Position numbers and translations under genes: made by a program | From: Mariniblastus sp. | GTDB taxonomy: Bacteria; Planctomycetota; Planctomycetia; Pirellulales; Pirellulaceae | NCBI GenBank assembly: GCA_022447605.1 | Contig: JAKVBG010000002.1 | Location: 62,001-126,000, forward strand | DNA length: 64,000 nt | Direction: 5' to 3' | In this document: one piece after another, positions 45,626 to 54,605 of the stretch | Numbering within the stretch: position 1 is the stretch's first letter | Layout: each line of letters starts with the position of its first letter | Notes under the pieces: generated by a model | Told to the model about the DNA's origin: nothing | Database searches by the model: none | Seen by the model: the letters and a program-made list of their open reading frames with translations, nothing else

Positions 45626-46792
45626 ATGTCGTTGGACAGGAAATTGAGAATGGGAATGGTGGGCGGTGGCCGCGGAGCGTTCATCGGCTCGGTGCACCGG
45701 ATGGCGGCCGCCCTGGATGGCCGGATCGAACTGGTGGCCGGCGCCTTTTCGGCCGACGCCGAGAAGAGCCAGGCGTCGGGCCAGGACCTGTTCCTCGACC
45801 CGGAACGCGTCTACGGCAGTTACCAGGAGATGGTTGAGAAAGAATCGGCATTGGACCCGTCCGAACGGATCGATTTTGTTTCGATCGTGGTCCGCAACGA
45901 CTTGCATTTCGAAGTGGCCAAGGCATTTTTGGAGGCCGGGTTCAACGTCGTTTGTGAAAAGCCGCTGGCCTTTTCGCTGGAGCAGGGCCAGCAGCTGCAG
46001 GCGATCGTGGAGCAGACCGGCAAGGTCTTTGGTCTGACGCACAATTACACCGGATACCCGATGGTCAAGGAAGCCCGCGGTATGGTCCAGTCAGGTCAAC
46101 TGGGCCGCATCCTGAAGATCGTCGTGGAATACCCTCAGGGCTACGCGATCACCGCGCTCAATGAGCAGGAGGATGGCGCCATTTCCAACTGGCGAATGGA
46201 CCCGTCTGTATCGGGCGTCTCCAACTGCATGGGAGATATTGGTTCCCATGCAGAAAACCTGGCCCGGTACATTACGGGCCTGGAAATCGAGGAGTTGGCT
46301 GCCGACCTCTCGACCTTTATCCCGGGCCGCCCGTTGGATGACGATGGGAACATGCTGGTTCGCTACAAAGGAGGGGCCAAGGGGATCCTGTACGCCTCGC
46401 AGATTTCGACGGGGGATGAGAACAACCTGAACATCCGCGTTTACGGCACCGAAGCCTCACTGGAATGGCACCAGGAGCACCCGAACGAACTGATCGTCAA
46501 GTACGCCGAGCAACCACGGCAGGTACACCGGCGGGGCAACGTGTACAACAGCGAAGTCTGCCAGAACTCGACCCGCATCCCGTTCGGACACCCGGAAGGA
46601 TTTATCGAGGCATTCGCCAATGTCTACCTGGGGGTGGCTGAGGCGATCGTCGACGAGGTCAACGGTGCTTATCCACGGGCCGAGGGGTACGACTTTCCCG
46701 ATGTGGCTGATGGTGTCCAGGGGATGGCCTTCATCGAGGCGGCCGTCAAATCATCTGGCAACAACGCGGCTTGGACTGCTCTGGGGATATAG
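45626..46792 (+). CDS. Gfo/Idh/MocA-family oxidoreductase (2)
   Basis: 388 residues. Rossmann motif GMVGGGRGAFIGSVHRMAAALDGRIELVAGAF, EKP block (NVVCEKPLAF), and GVSNCMGDIGSHAENLARYITG with the Asp-Gly-Ser-His signature of the family. Related to its upstream neighbour, but longer and of a different subgroup. AGGGAGAAGACCG precedes the ATG. A 24-base gap to the first oxidoreductase makes them an operon, perhaps for a sugar such as inositol, glucuronate or a deoxy sugar. Confidence 0.9.
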   Translation: MSLDRKLRMGMVGGGRGAFIGSVHRMAAALDGRIELVAGAFSADAEKSQASGQDLFLDPERVYGSYQEMVEKESALDPSERIDFVSIVVRNDLHFEVAKAFLEAGFNVVCEKPLAFSLEQGQQLQAIVEQTGKVFGLTHNYTGYPMVKEARGMVQSGQLGRILKIVVEYPQGYAITALNEQEDGAISNWRMDPSVSGVSNCMGDIGSHAENLARYITGLEIEELAADLSTFIPGRPLDDDGNMLVRYKGGAKGILYASQISTGDENNLNIRVYGTEASLEWHQEHPNELIVKYAEQPRQVHRRGNVYNSEVCQNSTRIPFGHPEGFIEAFANVYLGVAEAIVDEVNGAYPRAEGYDFPDVADGVQGMAFIEAAVKSSGNNAAWTALGI

Positions 46793-46982
46793 TCGTTTGG
46801 CTCCCGGGAAAAACGGGGCGCTGTCATCGGGGAGACTTGCCGTTTGGCCGAGACTCCCATTCTTTGCCGGGTGGGGACGATGCATGGTCGTTTTGCCGAT
46901 TTTTCGGTGGAGACTACATTTCGGTAACGGATTGATCTAGAATGGGATCTGTCCGAGTAGTGCATTATTGAGAGAGACCGGA

Positions 46983-48089
46983 ATGACTCTGATCGACACA
47001 TTATCCCCTTGCGCGGCGGCGCTCCCGATGTTCCTGGGCCAGGCCCAAGATGCCCCGATCCCGGTTGGCTGGCTCGTGTTCGGGTTGATCGTTTTTTTCG
47101 CAGTGGTGATTGCCCTGGCAGTCTTCATGTCGTTCTTTCGCTATTGGATCCAGTCGGTTTTGACTGGGGCGAAGATTGGGATTTTTGATCTGGTCGGCAT
47201 GTCCTTTCGGAAAGTGAAGCCGGCTATCATCGTCCCCAGCAAGATCATGGTGATCCAGTCGGGGATCAGGGACCCCGAATTTTCAACCGGCGCCCTGGAG
47301 GCGCACTATCTGGCCGGGGGGAATGTTCCGCTGGTCACCCGAGCGCTGGTGGCTGCTCACAAGGCCCAGAATATTGAGCTAACGTTTACCAAGGCGGCTG
47401 CTATCGACCTGGCCGGTCGAAATGTGCTGGAAGCGGTCCAGACCAGTGTGTACCCCCGGGTGATTGATTGCCCGGCCAAAGGGGATTCGCGTCGATCGCT
47501 CGACGCGGTGGCCCGGGACGGGATTCAGTTGAAAGTTCGGGCCCGGGTTACGGTTCGGTCCAACTTACAGCAGCTCATTGGAGGAGCCACCGAAGAGACG
47601 ATTATCGCCCGGGTCGGTGAAGGGATTGTCAGCGCGATCGGCTCGGCCGACGACCACAAGGTGGTCCTCGAGAACCCCGACCTGATTTCCAAGGCCGTAC
47701 TGGCCCGTCGTCTTGATTCGCAAACGGCGTTTGAAATTGTCTCGATCGACATTGCCGACATCGATGTGGGTGACAATATTGGCGCCCGGTTACGGGCCGA
47801 TCAGGCGGAGGCGGACACTCGCGTCGCCCGCGCCCGCGCCGAGGGGAAACGGGCGATGGCGGTGGCCAAGGAACAGGAGAACATCGCCTCGATCGAAAAG
47901 AGCCGGGCGGAACTGGTGGCGGCCGAGGCTGATGTCCCCAGCGCGATGGCCGACAGCTTTCGCAGTGGCAAGCTCGGTATCCTGGACTACTACAAGTTGC
48001 GTAATGTCCAGGCAGATACCGAGATGAGGAAATCGATTGCGGCACCTGGAAAAGCGAAGAACGACAACCAGAATCACATGAACGATTGA
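46983..48089 (+). CDS. floA: Flotillin-like protein (FloA/YqfA)
   Basis: 368 residues. N-terminal membrane helix ([22 protein letters not shown]) then the SPFH-like domain. The block [36 protein letters not shown] and the coiled tail ([31 protein letters not shown]) are strongly FloA-like. Organises membrane microdomains. NfeD, its frequent partner, is not adjacent; instead a small conserved-looking gene follows after 11 bases. ATG 46983 has GAGAGAGAC upstream. Confidence 0.93.
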   Translation: MTLIDTLSPCAAALPMFLGQAQDAPIPVGWLVFGLIVFFAVVIALAVFMSFFRYWIQSVLTGAKIGIFDLVGMSFRKVKPAIIVPSKIMVIQSGIRDPEFSTGALEAHYLAGGNVPLVTRALVAAHKAQNIELTFTKAAAIDLAGRNVLEAVQTSVYPRVIDCPAKGDSRRSLDAVARDGIQLKVRARVTVRSNLQQLIGGATEETIIARVGEGIVSAIGSADDHKVVLENPDLISKAVLARRLDSQTAFEIVSIDIADIDVGDNIGARLRADQAEADTRVARARAEGKRAMAVAKEQENIASIEKSRAELVAAEADVPSAMADSFRSGKLGILDYYKLRNVQADTEMRKSIAAPGKAKNDNQNHMND

Positions 48090-48100
48090 TGGACTAGCCG

Positions 48101-48574
48101 ATGGCCCGAGATATTGAAGAGTTCCTGAGGCGTGCGGCCGAGCGGCGCAAGCAACAGTTGCAGGGGCAGAAGCAGGCGCCGGCCCAGCGACCTGCGCAGC
48201 GGCTGCCGGAAGTGATCAGCGAGGTCGAAATCGTCGAACCGGCTCCCTCGCAGCCGATGCGCGAACAGGGCATTGCCGAAAGTGTCCGGTCCCACATCAA
48301 CACATCGGATATCGCCGAGCATGCGGAGCACCTGGGAGAGAGGATCCAGAACGTCGACGAGCGAGTAGCCGACCGGTTGGGTCAGAAATTTGACCGCGAA
48401 GTTACCCGCTTGGGTGACAGCGAGATGGTGACCGACCAGGCGCATCCGCAAGCCGGTCTAGCCCAAGCTTCCCCGGCTGCCGAAGACTTGATCCAGATGT
48501 TGTCGTCTCCTCAAACCTTGCGACAGGCGATCCTGGTTTCCGAAATCCTGCGACGTCCCCATTTTGACGATTAA
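48101..48574 (+). CDS. Unknown protein in the floA operon
   Basis: 157 residues, soluble. N-terminal amphipathic helix ([20 protein letters not shown]), Gln/Pro-rich linker, then a helical region with [24 protein letters not shown] and a C-terminal helix ([29 protein letters not shown]). Genes of this sort follow floA in planctomycetes as far as I recall. Probably an interaction partner or regulator of flotillin; no enzymatic motif. Confidence 0.55.
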   Translation: MARDIEEFLRRAAERRKQQLQGQKQAPAQRPAQRLPEVISEVEIVEPAPSQPMREQGIAESVRSHINTSDIAEHAEHLGERIQNVDERVADRLGQKFDREVTRLGDSEMVTDQAHPQAGLAQASPAAEDLIQMLSSPQTLRQAILVSEILRRPHFDD

Positions 48575-48633
48575 GGCTTTGCCCCTGTTGCCGGAATGAG
48601 TTGCGATTGGTCAGTTTTGACGGTTTATTCAGC

Positions 48634-49560
48634 ATGTCAGTTCAAGAAATTTCACCCGGGACCACATCGATTGGCTGGATCGGGTTAGGTGTGATGGGCT
48701 CGAGCATGTGTCGTCACCTGCTGGACGCCGGCTACCGCACAACGGTCTATACCCGCACACGGGCCAAGGCCGATCCGTTGTTGGCCTCCGGCGCCGCCTG
48801 GGTCGATTCACCGCGGGAGGTCGCGCGAGCCAGCGATGTCATTTTTTCCATCGTCGGTTTCCCCCACGATGTTCGTCAGGTGCACCTGGGTGAAGAAGGG
48901 ACCCTCTCAGGTATCGAGGCTGGTAAGATCGTTGTGGACATGACCACCAGTCAGCCAGAGCTGGCGCGGGAGATTGCCCAGCGGGCCAGCCAGGTGGGGG
49001 CTATGGCCATTGATGCACCCGTTTCGGGAGGGGACGTCGGGGCCCGTAACGCAACGTTGTCGATTATGATTGGTGGCCAGGCAGAGGTGGTCGATGCTCT
49101 GCAGCCGGTCTGGGAAAAGCTGGGCCAGACGATTGTCTACCAGGGCCCTGCCGGTTCCGGGCAACATACCAAGATGGTCAACCAGATTCTGATCGCGACC
49201 AACATGATCGGTGTCTGCGAAGCACTGCTCTATGCTTACCGGGCTGGCCTGGACCTGGAAACGGTGATGCAATCGGTCAGCCGTGGTGCTGCCGGTAGCT
49301 GGTCGCTTTCCAACCTCGGCCCCCGGATCATCGACAACCAGTTGGATCCAGGTTTTTTTGTCGATCACTTTATCAAGGATATGGGCATTGCCCTGACCGA
49401 AGCGAACCGGATGGACCTCTCCCTGCCCGGTTTGGCCCTGGCTCATCAGTTGTATCGGGCGGTCAAAGCCCAGGGGGATGGTCAACTCGGCACCCATGCT
49501 TTACAGAAAGCGCTCGCCCGCTTGTCGGGTATCGAATGGACCGAGCGATCAACCGGTTAA
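48634..49560 (+). CDS. Beta-hydroxyacid dehydrogenase (3-hydroxyisobutyrate dehydrogenase-like)
   Basis: 308 residues. NAD-binding [21 protein letters not shown], the [13 protein letters not shown] block, substrate motif [11 protein letters not shown] and the catalytic Lys in [16 protein letters not shown]. Oxidises a 3-hydroxy acid such as 3-hydroxyisobutyrate, tartronate semialdehyde or a similar short acid. ATG 48634 gives the better N-terminus; an upstream TTG adds 11 residues. Confidence 0.9.
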   Translation: MSVQEISPGTTSIGWIGLGVMGSSMCRHLLDAGYRTTVYTRTRAKADPLLASGAAWVDSPREVARASDVIFSIVGFPHDVRQVHLGEEGTLSGIEAGKIVVDMTTSQPELAREIAQRASQVGAMAIDAPVSGGDVGARNATLSIMIGGQAEVVDALQPVWEKLGQTIVYQGPAGSGQHTKMVNQILIATNMIGVCEALLYAYRAGLDLETVMQSVSRGAAGSWSLSNLGPRIIDNQLDPGFFVDHFIKDMGIALTEANRMDLSLPGLALAHQLYRAVKAQGDGQLGTHALQKALARLSGIEWTERSTG

Positions 49561-49590
49561 GCAGAAAACCAACCAAGGAACGTAAAAACC

Positions 49591-50817
49591 ATGCAACGGG
49601 ATGTCGAGTCAATTCGCCAGGATTTCCCCATCCTCGACCAGGCCATCCATCCCGATCGACCGCTGGTTTACCTGGACAGTGCCGCTTCAGCGCAAAGGCC
49701 CCGCGCCGTGATTCAGTCGATGGTCGATTGTTATGAAACGACATATGCCAATGTTCACCGGGGGATTCACAGGCTAAGCGAGCAAGCCTCGGAGCAATAT
49801 GAAAACGCGCGGCGTGTGATCGGCAAGATGATCGGCGCGCCGCATCGGGACGAGGTGATTTTTACCGCTGGGACAACGGCGGGGGTCAACCTGGTTGCCC
49901 AGGCCTGGGGCGAGCGATACCTCGATCGGGGAGACAAGATCGTGTTGACGATCGTGGAGCACCATTCAAACATTGTCCCCTGGCAGCAACTGGCTGAACG
50001 CAAGGGCGCGACGATCGAGTTTGTCCCTTTGAACCCGGAAGGTTGTCTCGACCTCGAGGCATACCGCGACCTGCTCGACGAGCGGACACGGATGGTGGCG
50101 CTGTCGGCCGTTTCCAATGTCATCGGTCACGTCGCTCCGGTTGAGGAGATGGTTCAGATGGCCAGAGAGGTAGGCGCCCATGTGCTGATCGATGCGGCCC
50201 AGCAGGTACCTCACGGGCCGACCGATGTCGCGGAGTGGGGTGCGGATTTTGTCGTCTTCAGCGGGCACAAGATGCTGGGCCCGACCGGGGTTGGCGTCTT
50301 GTGGGGTCGGCGGGAACTACTTGACTCGATGCCCCCTTTCCTGGGGGGCGGGGGCATGATCAACCGGGTGACCGTGGAAGGGTTTACGCCGGGGGAATTG
50401 CCAGCCAAGTTTGAAGCGGGCACTCCGCCGATTGTCGAGGCGATCGGCCTGGGGGTAGCTGCGGAGTACCTGCAGCAAATTGGTCTGCACGAGATCAGCC
50501 TGCACGAGCGGGTGTTGACCGAACGGGCGCGGCGCGAGTTGGCCACGATCGATGGATTGCAGTTGCTCGGGCCGGAGCGTGCCGATTCCTCGGGTATCGT
50601 GAGTTTCACGGTGGACGGTCTTTCTAACCAGGACATCGCGATCTTTTTGGACCGGCAGGGAGTTGCTATCCGGGCCGGGCATCATTGTGCCATGCCTCTG
50701 CACGACTACCTGGGAATCCGAAACAGCTGTCGGGCGAGTTTCTACCTCTACAACACGGAACAGGAAGTCGAGGTGTTGGTCGATGCGCTGAAGCGGGTGA
50801 TTGCCAAGCTGCGCTAG
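49591..50817 (+). CDS. sufS: Cysteine desulfurase SufS
   Basis: 408 residues. PLP lysine in SGHKMLGPTG, active-site cysteine in RAGHHCAMPLHDYLG, and NVHRGIHRLSEQA and EHHSNIVPWQ as in SufS/CsdA group II desulfurases. Releases sulfur from cysteine to SufE/SufU for Fe-S assembly. Usually in a sufBCD cluster; here alone with the dehydrogenase gene, so the partner genes are elsewhere. AAGGA lies 10 bases upstream. Confidence 0.93.
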   Translation: MQRDVESIRQDFPILDQAIHPDRPLVYLDSAASAQRPRAVIQSMVDCYETTYANVHRGIHRLSEQASEQYENARRVIGKMIGAPHRDEVIFTAGTTAGVNLVAQAWGERYLDRGDKIVLTIVEHHSNIVPWQQLAERKGATIEFVPLNPEGCLDLEAYRDLLDERTRMVALSAVSNVIGHVAPVEEMVQMAREVGAHVLIDAAQQVPHGPTDVAEWGADFVVFSGHKMLGPTGVGVLWGRRELLDSMPPFLGGGGMINRVTVEGFTPGELPAKFEAGTPPIVEAIGLGVAAEYLQQIGLHEISLHERVLTERARRELATIDGLQLLGPERADSSGIVSFTVDGLSNQDIAIFLDRQGVAIRAGHHCAMPLHDYLGIRNSCRASFYLYNTEQEVEVLVDALKRVIAKLR

Positions 50818-50856
50818 ATTGGCGAGCTGCTCCAGGCGTCGATTGGACCGACCCGA

Positions 50857-51603
50857 TCAGGAGGCGGGTGTCGACTCGGGCTTCCGGCCGATGAACCAGT
50901 AATACGGCGCCTTGATCAACGGGACATAGGGCGGGCGGTTGCTACCCTCAAACAGTTCCACCTGATCGAAGTGATGCTGCAGAAAGGGCAGGTGGTCCGT
51001 GCTGGGATAGATGTTGTCGGTGGCAAACCAGGGCGGCCAGATCGTTCGCGTGAACCAGCGGTGGCGCTTGAGGGCTTCGGCCGGGAATTTTCGTGAGACG
51101 TAAAAGTCAACGACCCCGATGGTCCCACCCGGTCGCAACATCCGGTAGGCGTTTTCGATGGCCGCGAACCAGTCCGGGATCATCGTCAACGAATAGGAAA
51201 AGGTGACGACGTCGGCGTATCCTTCGGGCGGACAGTACTGGGTGGCATCTGCTTCCACCGTCTCGGTGTTGGACCAACCCCGTTTTTTAAATCGATCGTT
51301 CGCCACTTGCAGCAGCGAGTTGGAAAGATCAACCAGGTAGATCTTGGCCGGCAGGTCGATCGCTTCGCCAAAATTTTCGATGTTGGCCCCTGTTCCTCCC
51401 CCCATATCGACCCAGATGCTACCGGGCTGTTTGGGCAGGTTTTGCCATAGCTCTTCCCGACCTTTCAGCAGGCGCTTGCGGAAATCGTCATAAGCTTCTG
51501 CTTGGCCATCGTAGAAACTCTCCATTCGTTCGGCGTGACTTTTGCCACGGACCGGCTTGAGCAGCAGGTGATAGAGGATCTTCATGTCGGCAACAAAGCC
51601 CAT
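50857..51603 (-). CDS. btaB: S-adenosylmethionine methyltransferase BtaB-like (betaine lipid synthesis)
   Basis: 248 residues, class I methyltransferase. Motif I is WVDMGGGTGANIENF, with VDLSNSLLQVAN and TFSYSLTMIPDWFAAIENAYRMLRPGG following. It lies directly downstream of a btaA-like gene, in the order used for diacylglyceryl-N,N,N-trimethylhomoserine (DGTS) synthesis, so it should trimethylate the homoserine head group. Alone it would read as a generic methyltransferase; the neighbour makes BtaB likely. GGAG is eight bases before the ATG. Confidence 0.75.
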   Translation of the reverse strand: MGFVADMKILYHLLLKPVRGKSHAERMESFYDGQAEAYDDFRKRLLKGREELWQNLPKQPGSIWVDMGGGTGANIENFGEAIDLPAKIYLVDLSNSLLQVANDRFKKRGWSNTETVEADATQYCPPEGYADVVTFSYSLTMIPDWFAAIENAYRMLRPGGTIGVVDFYVSRKFPAEALKRHRWFTRTIWPPWFATDNIYPSTDHLPFLQHHFDQVELFEGSNRPPYVPLIKAPYYWFIGRKPESTPAS

Positions 51604-51620
51604 GGCATACTCCGCGATGA

Positions 51621-52811
51621 TCAGGCAGAAAGGTGGGCGATGTAGAAACTGCCGTACGTATGAACACGGTCTTGACTATGCAATTGTTCGGCCAACTCCG
51701 TGTCGAGTTTGAGCAGGGAATGGACACTCTTCTGTTGTCCCTCGTGCATGACCTGCACCTGGTCGATGAAATCGGTCCGCAGCCCGCCGCTTCGCCAGAT
51801 CAGGCGGGTTTCCGGAGCGGCGCGGTCGATGACGGCCTGCCATTCCGATTCGAGCAGGGGGAAGAACTGGTCGCTCAGCCAGTCCATGTGATCCAGCAGG
51901 ACATAACGTGAGATATGACCATCATGCTTTTCCAGGAAACCCTGGACCGAGTCGGTGTGCGTGGACAGGCGATCGATCAAGCCGCCACGAAACCGTTCGA
52001 AATTTTCTTCTTTCAGGTATTCCGGACAACACTCCCGGGTGTACTCCCCATTGATGTAGACCCGCCAGAAATAGTTGTCCTTGATCGGCAAGTTGACAAA
52101 CACGGACTCCAGGCAATCCTGGACAAACTTGAGCAAGCCGCCTGGATACTGGGTTTCAATCTGTCGCCGCTGAGCCCTGGGAACACCGAGCAGACTCATC
52201 GTCGTATCGCGATTGACGATCAGTTTGACAGTCCTTGACCAGAATTTCTGCTTCAACTTCTGTTGATAGATCTCCCGCTGTTCTTCTATTGAATCGGCTT
52301 CCAGCAGTTCTTCCAGGACAGGGCGGACGCGGATCAACTTGTCCGTGTAAATCTTGAACATGCGGGCGACGGTTCCCGAGGTTCCCCGGAAGTAGAAGGA
52401 CCTCCGCGGATTGTCAAACCATTTGATCCGCTTGTCCCAGAAGGTGCGGGACCACTCGGGTAAATTTGATTGAAGTTTTTCCTGGTAGATTCTCTGGCAA
52501 CCGGGAAGGTGTCCCTGACCGAACATCTTGAAAAAATCATCGTAGTCGAGGTTGCGAATGGCGGCGATCTTGAGGTCCAACAACGCATTCTGGCGGGGGT
52601 TCATGTCGACCGCGTAGACATGATTGGGACTGGTCAGGGTGTAGTCCAGCGCGTTGCATCCGGCCGAGGTGATGACCAGGATATTGTCATCGGGACCATT
52701 CTCCAGGGCGACGCGGTCCAGGCGGGGATCTTCCCAGCATGTATTGTAGACCAGATTGTTTCGGTGAACCGTATTGAAGACTCGATGACCGAACCAGTCG
52801 AAGATGGACAT
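51621..52811 (-). CDS. btaA: BtaA-like 3-amino-3-carboxypropyl transferase (DUF3419)
   Basis: 396 residues from ATG 52811, where the protein character begins. NTCWEDPRLDRVALENGPDDNILVITSAGCNALDY, VYAVDMNPRQNALLDLK and the C-terminal FIDQVQVMHEGQQKSVHS block match DUF3419/BtaA, which transfers the aminocarboxypropyl group from S-adenosylmethionine to diacylglycerol. With BtaB it makes phosphorus-free betaine lipids. A longer frame is open upstream but is Pro/Arg-rich and unlike protein. The btaB start follows after 17 bases. Confidence 0.8.
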   Translation of the reverse strand: MSIFDWFGHRVFNTVHRNNLVYNTCWEDPRLDRVALENGPDDNILVITSAGCNALDYTLTSPNHVYAVDMNPRQNALLDLKIAAIRNLDYDDFFKMFGQGHLPGCQRIYQEKLQSNLPEWSRTFWDKRIKWFDNPRRSFYFRGTSGTVARMFKIYTDKLIRVRPVLEELLEADSIEEQREIYQQKLKQKFWSRTVKLIVNRDTTMSLLGVPRAQRRQIETQYPGGLLKFVQDCLESVFVNLPIKDNYFWRVYINGEYTRECCPEYLKEENFERFRGGLIDRLSTHTDSVQGFLEKHDGHISRYVLLDHMDWLSDQFFPLLESEWQAVIDRAAPETRLIWRSGGLRTDFIDQVQVMHEGQQKSVHSLLKLDTELAEQLHSQDRVHTYGSFYIAHLSA

Positions 52812-53128
52812 TTCAAACGTGTTCTTCCAGGTACAAGGATGACACCGTCTAGGCCGATGCCCGGATCGCGGGTTAACGGGCCAGCAGAAGACCGGTTGCG
52901 GTCCTGCTTTCCGAATTCGAAATTGTAACAACTGCTGCTGCAACGCGACAGACAGGTGCGCTCGCTAAGCTGGTACGTAAAACCTTGGCAATCAAAACCG
53001 CCGACCTGTCAATATTGGGCTACTTCAGGAGGGACCGGTGCGCTGGCCGTAGAGCCGCAAGAGATGTCTGGATCGAACGTTTTGCAGCGGGCCGTTTGCC
53101 GGGGCAGGGCACCCCAGTCGGATGAGGC
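52812..53128. other. Intergenic region upstream of btaA
   Basis: 317 bases between the btaA start and the end of the leftward DUF3419-independent operon (DUF3299 gene). I see isolated TGTC/GACAG motifs but no 11-base repeat array, no terminator and no gene. Confidence 0.4.
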
Positions 53129-53788
53129 CTATTTCCGCTGGCCGTCTTTCATCCGGTAAATCGCCCAGATATTCCCGTCGGGTCCCTTGTATTCCTTGAG
53201 GTAGAATTTCCCCTCGATGGTCACGGGCCGAACGGTAAAGTCGGTCGGATTCTCTTTTCCCATCTGGACCAGCACGCAGTCAAAAATTGCCGCGCCGGGA
53301 CCGAAACAACACTCTTTGTCATCGCGGACAAACACGAATTTCTTGAGATCTTTCTGCCTCGCGCCAGGTTTGATAAAGCCTCGCAAACGGACCGTTTTCC
53401 CATGCAGGTCTTCGATCTCCTCGGTCAGCATCTCCCGTTCAAACCGGGTCCCTTTTTCCATGTCAAACTTGATATTATCGAAGGTCAGATCGATCGGCTC
53501 ACCCGGCTTGGCTGAACGGACCAGTTTCGGTTTCTCGGGTCGATCTTCCTTTTCAGCCAATCGTCGAGCGGCCGCTTCGGCCAGGGCCTTTTCCCGCGAC
53601 TCGGGGAGAGAAAAAAGCCCGAGCTTGGCCGCAGCTTCGGCTTGAGCCTGTTTATGTGACTCGGTCGGGGATTCCTTTTCTTGACTGAAAACCGTAACCG
53701 GTGCGAATCCCACGTTTAGCAGCAAGAAAACCAGGGCGGTTCCGCCGCTTGTGGAAGACGGTTTCCAGTTATGGCCTTGTCCGATCAT
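53129..53788 (-). CDS. DUF3299 protein (copy B)
   Basis: 219 residues. A signal peptide or anchor near the start (GTALVFLLLNVGFAPVTVFSQ) is followed by an Ala/Glu/Lys coiled region. The C-terminal ~110 residues are the DUF3299 fold (GKTVRLRGFIKPGARQKDLKKFVFVRDDKECCFGPGAAIFDCVLVQM…TDFTVRPVTIEGKF), a periplasmic protein often found beside LolCDE/MacB-like ABC transporters. The ECCFGPGA motif holds two adjacent cysteines and may be a metal or heme-like site. Last gene in the operon; nine bases after the copy A stop. Confidence 0.82.
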   Translation of the reverse strand: MIGQGHNWKPSSTSGGTALVFLLLNVGFAPVTVFSQEKESPTESHKQAQAEAAAKLGLFSLPESREKALAEAAARRLAEKEDRPEKPKLVRSAKPGEPIDLTFDNIKFDMEKGTRFEREMLTEEIEDLHGKTVRLRGFIKPGARQKDLKKFVFVRDDKECCFGPGAAIFDCVLVQMGKENPTDFTVRPVTIEGKFYLKEYKGPDGNIWAIYRMKDGQRK

Positions 53789-53796
53789 CGAGCTTC

Positions 53797-54492
53797 TCAC
53801 TTGACGTTGTCGGCGATGATTTCGTAATAGACGCTCGGTATGTCCTCTTCACCCTTCAGTTGCTTGGTCTCGGGGTTCAATTTGAAAATCCCGGTCACGC
53901 GCCTCAACCGTAGACTGTAATCGACCGTTTGGTCCGAGTCGATCGAAATCGAAACGATATCTGTGATTTCCGGGTTGCCGCCAAAACAGCAGGATCCGAA
54001 ATCACCCACCAGGATGAACTTGTCCAGATTTCGCTGCTTGGCACCGGGGCGGACATAGCCTTTCAAGAAGACTTTCTTACCGTCGAATTCTTTCGCTTTC
54101 TCGGAAAACGGGAGACGGGTGGTCTTATCCGGCTGAAGATCCCAGAACGTCATTCGCACGTATCCATCGGGAACTTCGGTGGCGTAAATATAGGAATGAT
54201 AGCCGATCGATCCGAGCAGGCAGATCAGGTTGAGGATCGTCCCCACTCGGGCCGCCTTATGGCCGGTCAGTTCGTTGGGAAAACGCTTCAGGTTGGAGGC
54301 GGCCAACAAACCAAAACAGAGACCGAAAACGGGCAGGATGACAAACACGGTTCCCAGGAAAGAGAGTAGGCCGAGAATGCCGAAGACGAGACAGGCAACC
54401 GCCGCCTTGGAGATGGCGCGATAGCCATGTTCTGACTCGGTTTCAAGAGCCCGGTTCGTCTCACGTTCTTGGGTAAAATCGACGGCGTTCAT
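53797..54492 (-). CDS. DUF3299 protein with two membrane helices (copy A)
   Basis: 231 residues. An N-terminal half like DUF4190, with two hydrophobic helices (AACLVFGILGLLSFLGTVFVILPVFGLCFGLL-type and VGTILNLICLLGSIGYHSYIY), leads to a C-terminal DUF3299 domain (DGKKVFLKGYVRPGAKQRNLDKFILVGDFGSCCFGGNPEITDIVSI). The equivalent cysteine pair (SCCFGG) is kept. Start ATG 54492 chosen; the longer frame has 46 residues of no protein character. Confidence 0.8.
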   Translation of the reverse strand: MNAVDFTQERETNRALETESEHGYRAISKAAVACLVFGILGLLSFLGTVFVILPVFGLCFGLLAASNLKRFPNELTGHKAARVGTILNLICLLGSIGYHSYIYATEVPDGYVRMTFWDLQPDKTTRLPFSEKAKEFDGKKVFLKGYVRPGAKQRNLDKFILVGDFGSCCFGGNPEITDIVSISIDSDQTVDYSLRLRRVTGIFKLNPETKQLKGEEDIPSVYYEIIADNVK

Positions 54493-54605
54493 GGAATCAA
54501 TTGTAGCGCAAGGGTTGGGTTCAGCGAATGCCGATTTCAACTGGAATCGGCAAACTTTGGTCGGTCGAGCCGGAAAAGTATGTTTGTTCCGGATCGCCGG
54601 ACCCG

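Noticed and set aside
52812-53128. Pho box for btaA
   Set aside because: Isolated TGTC motifs only; no repeats with 11-base spacing in the right direction.
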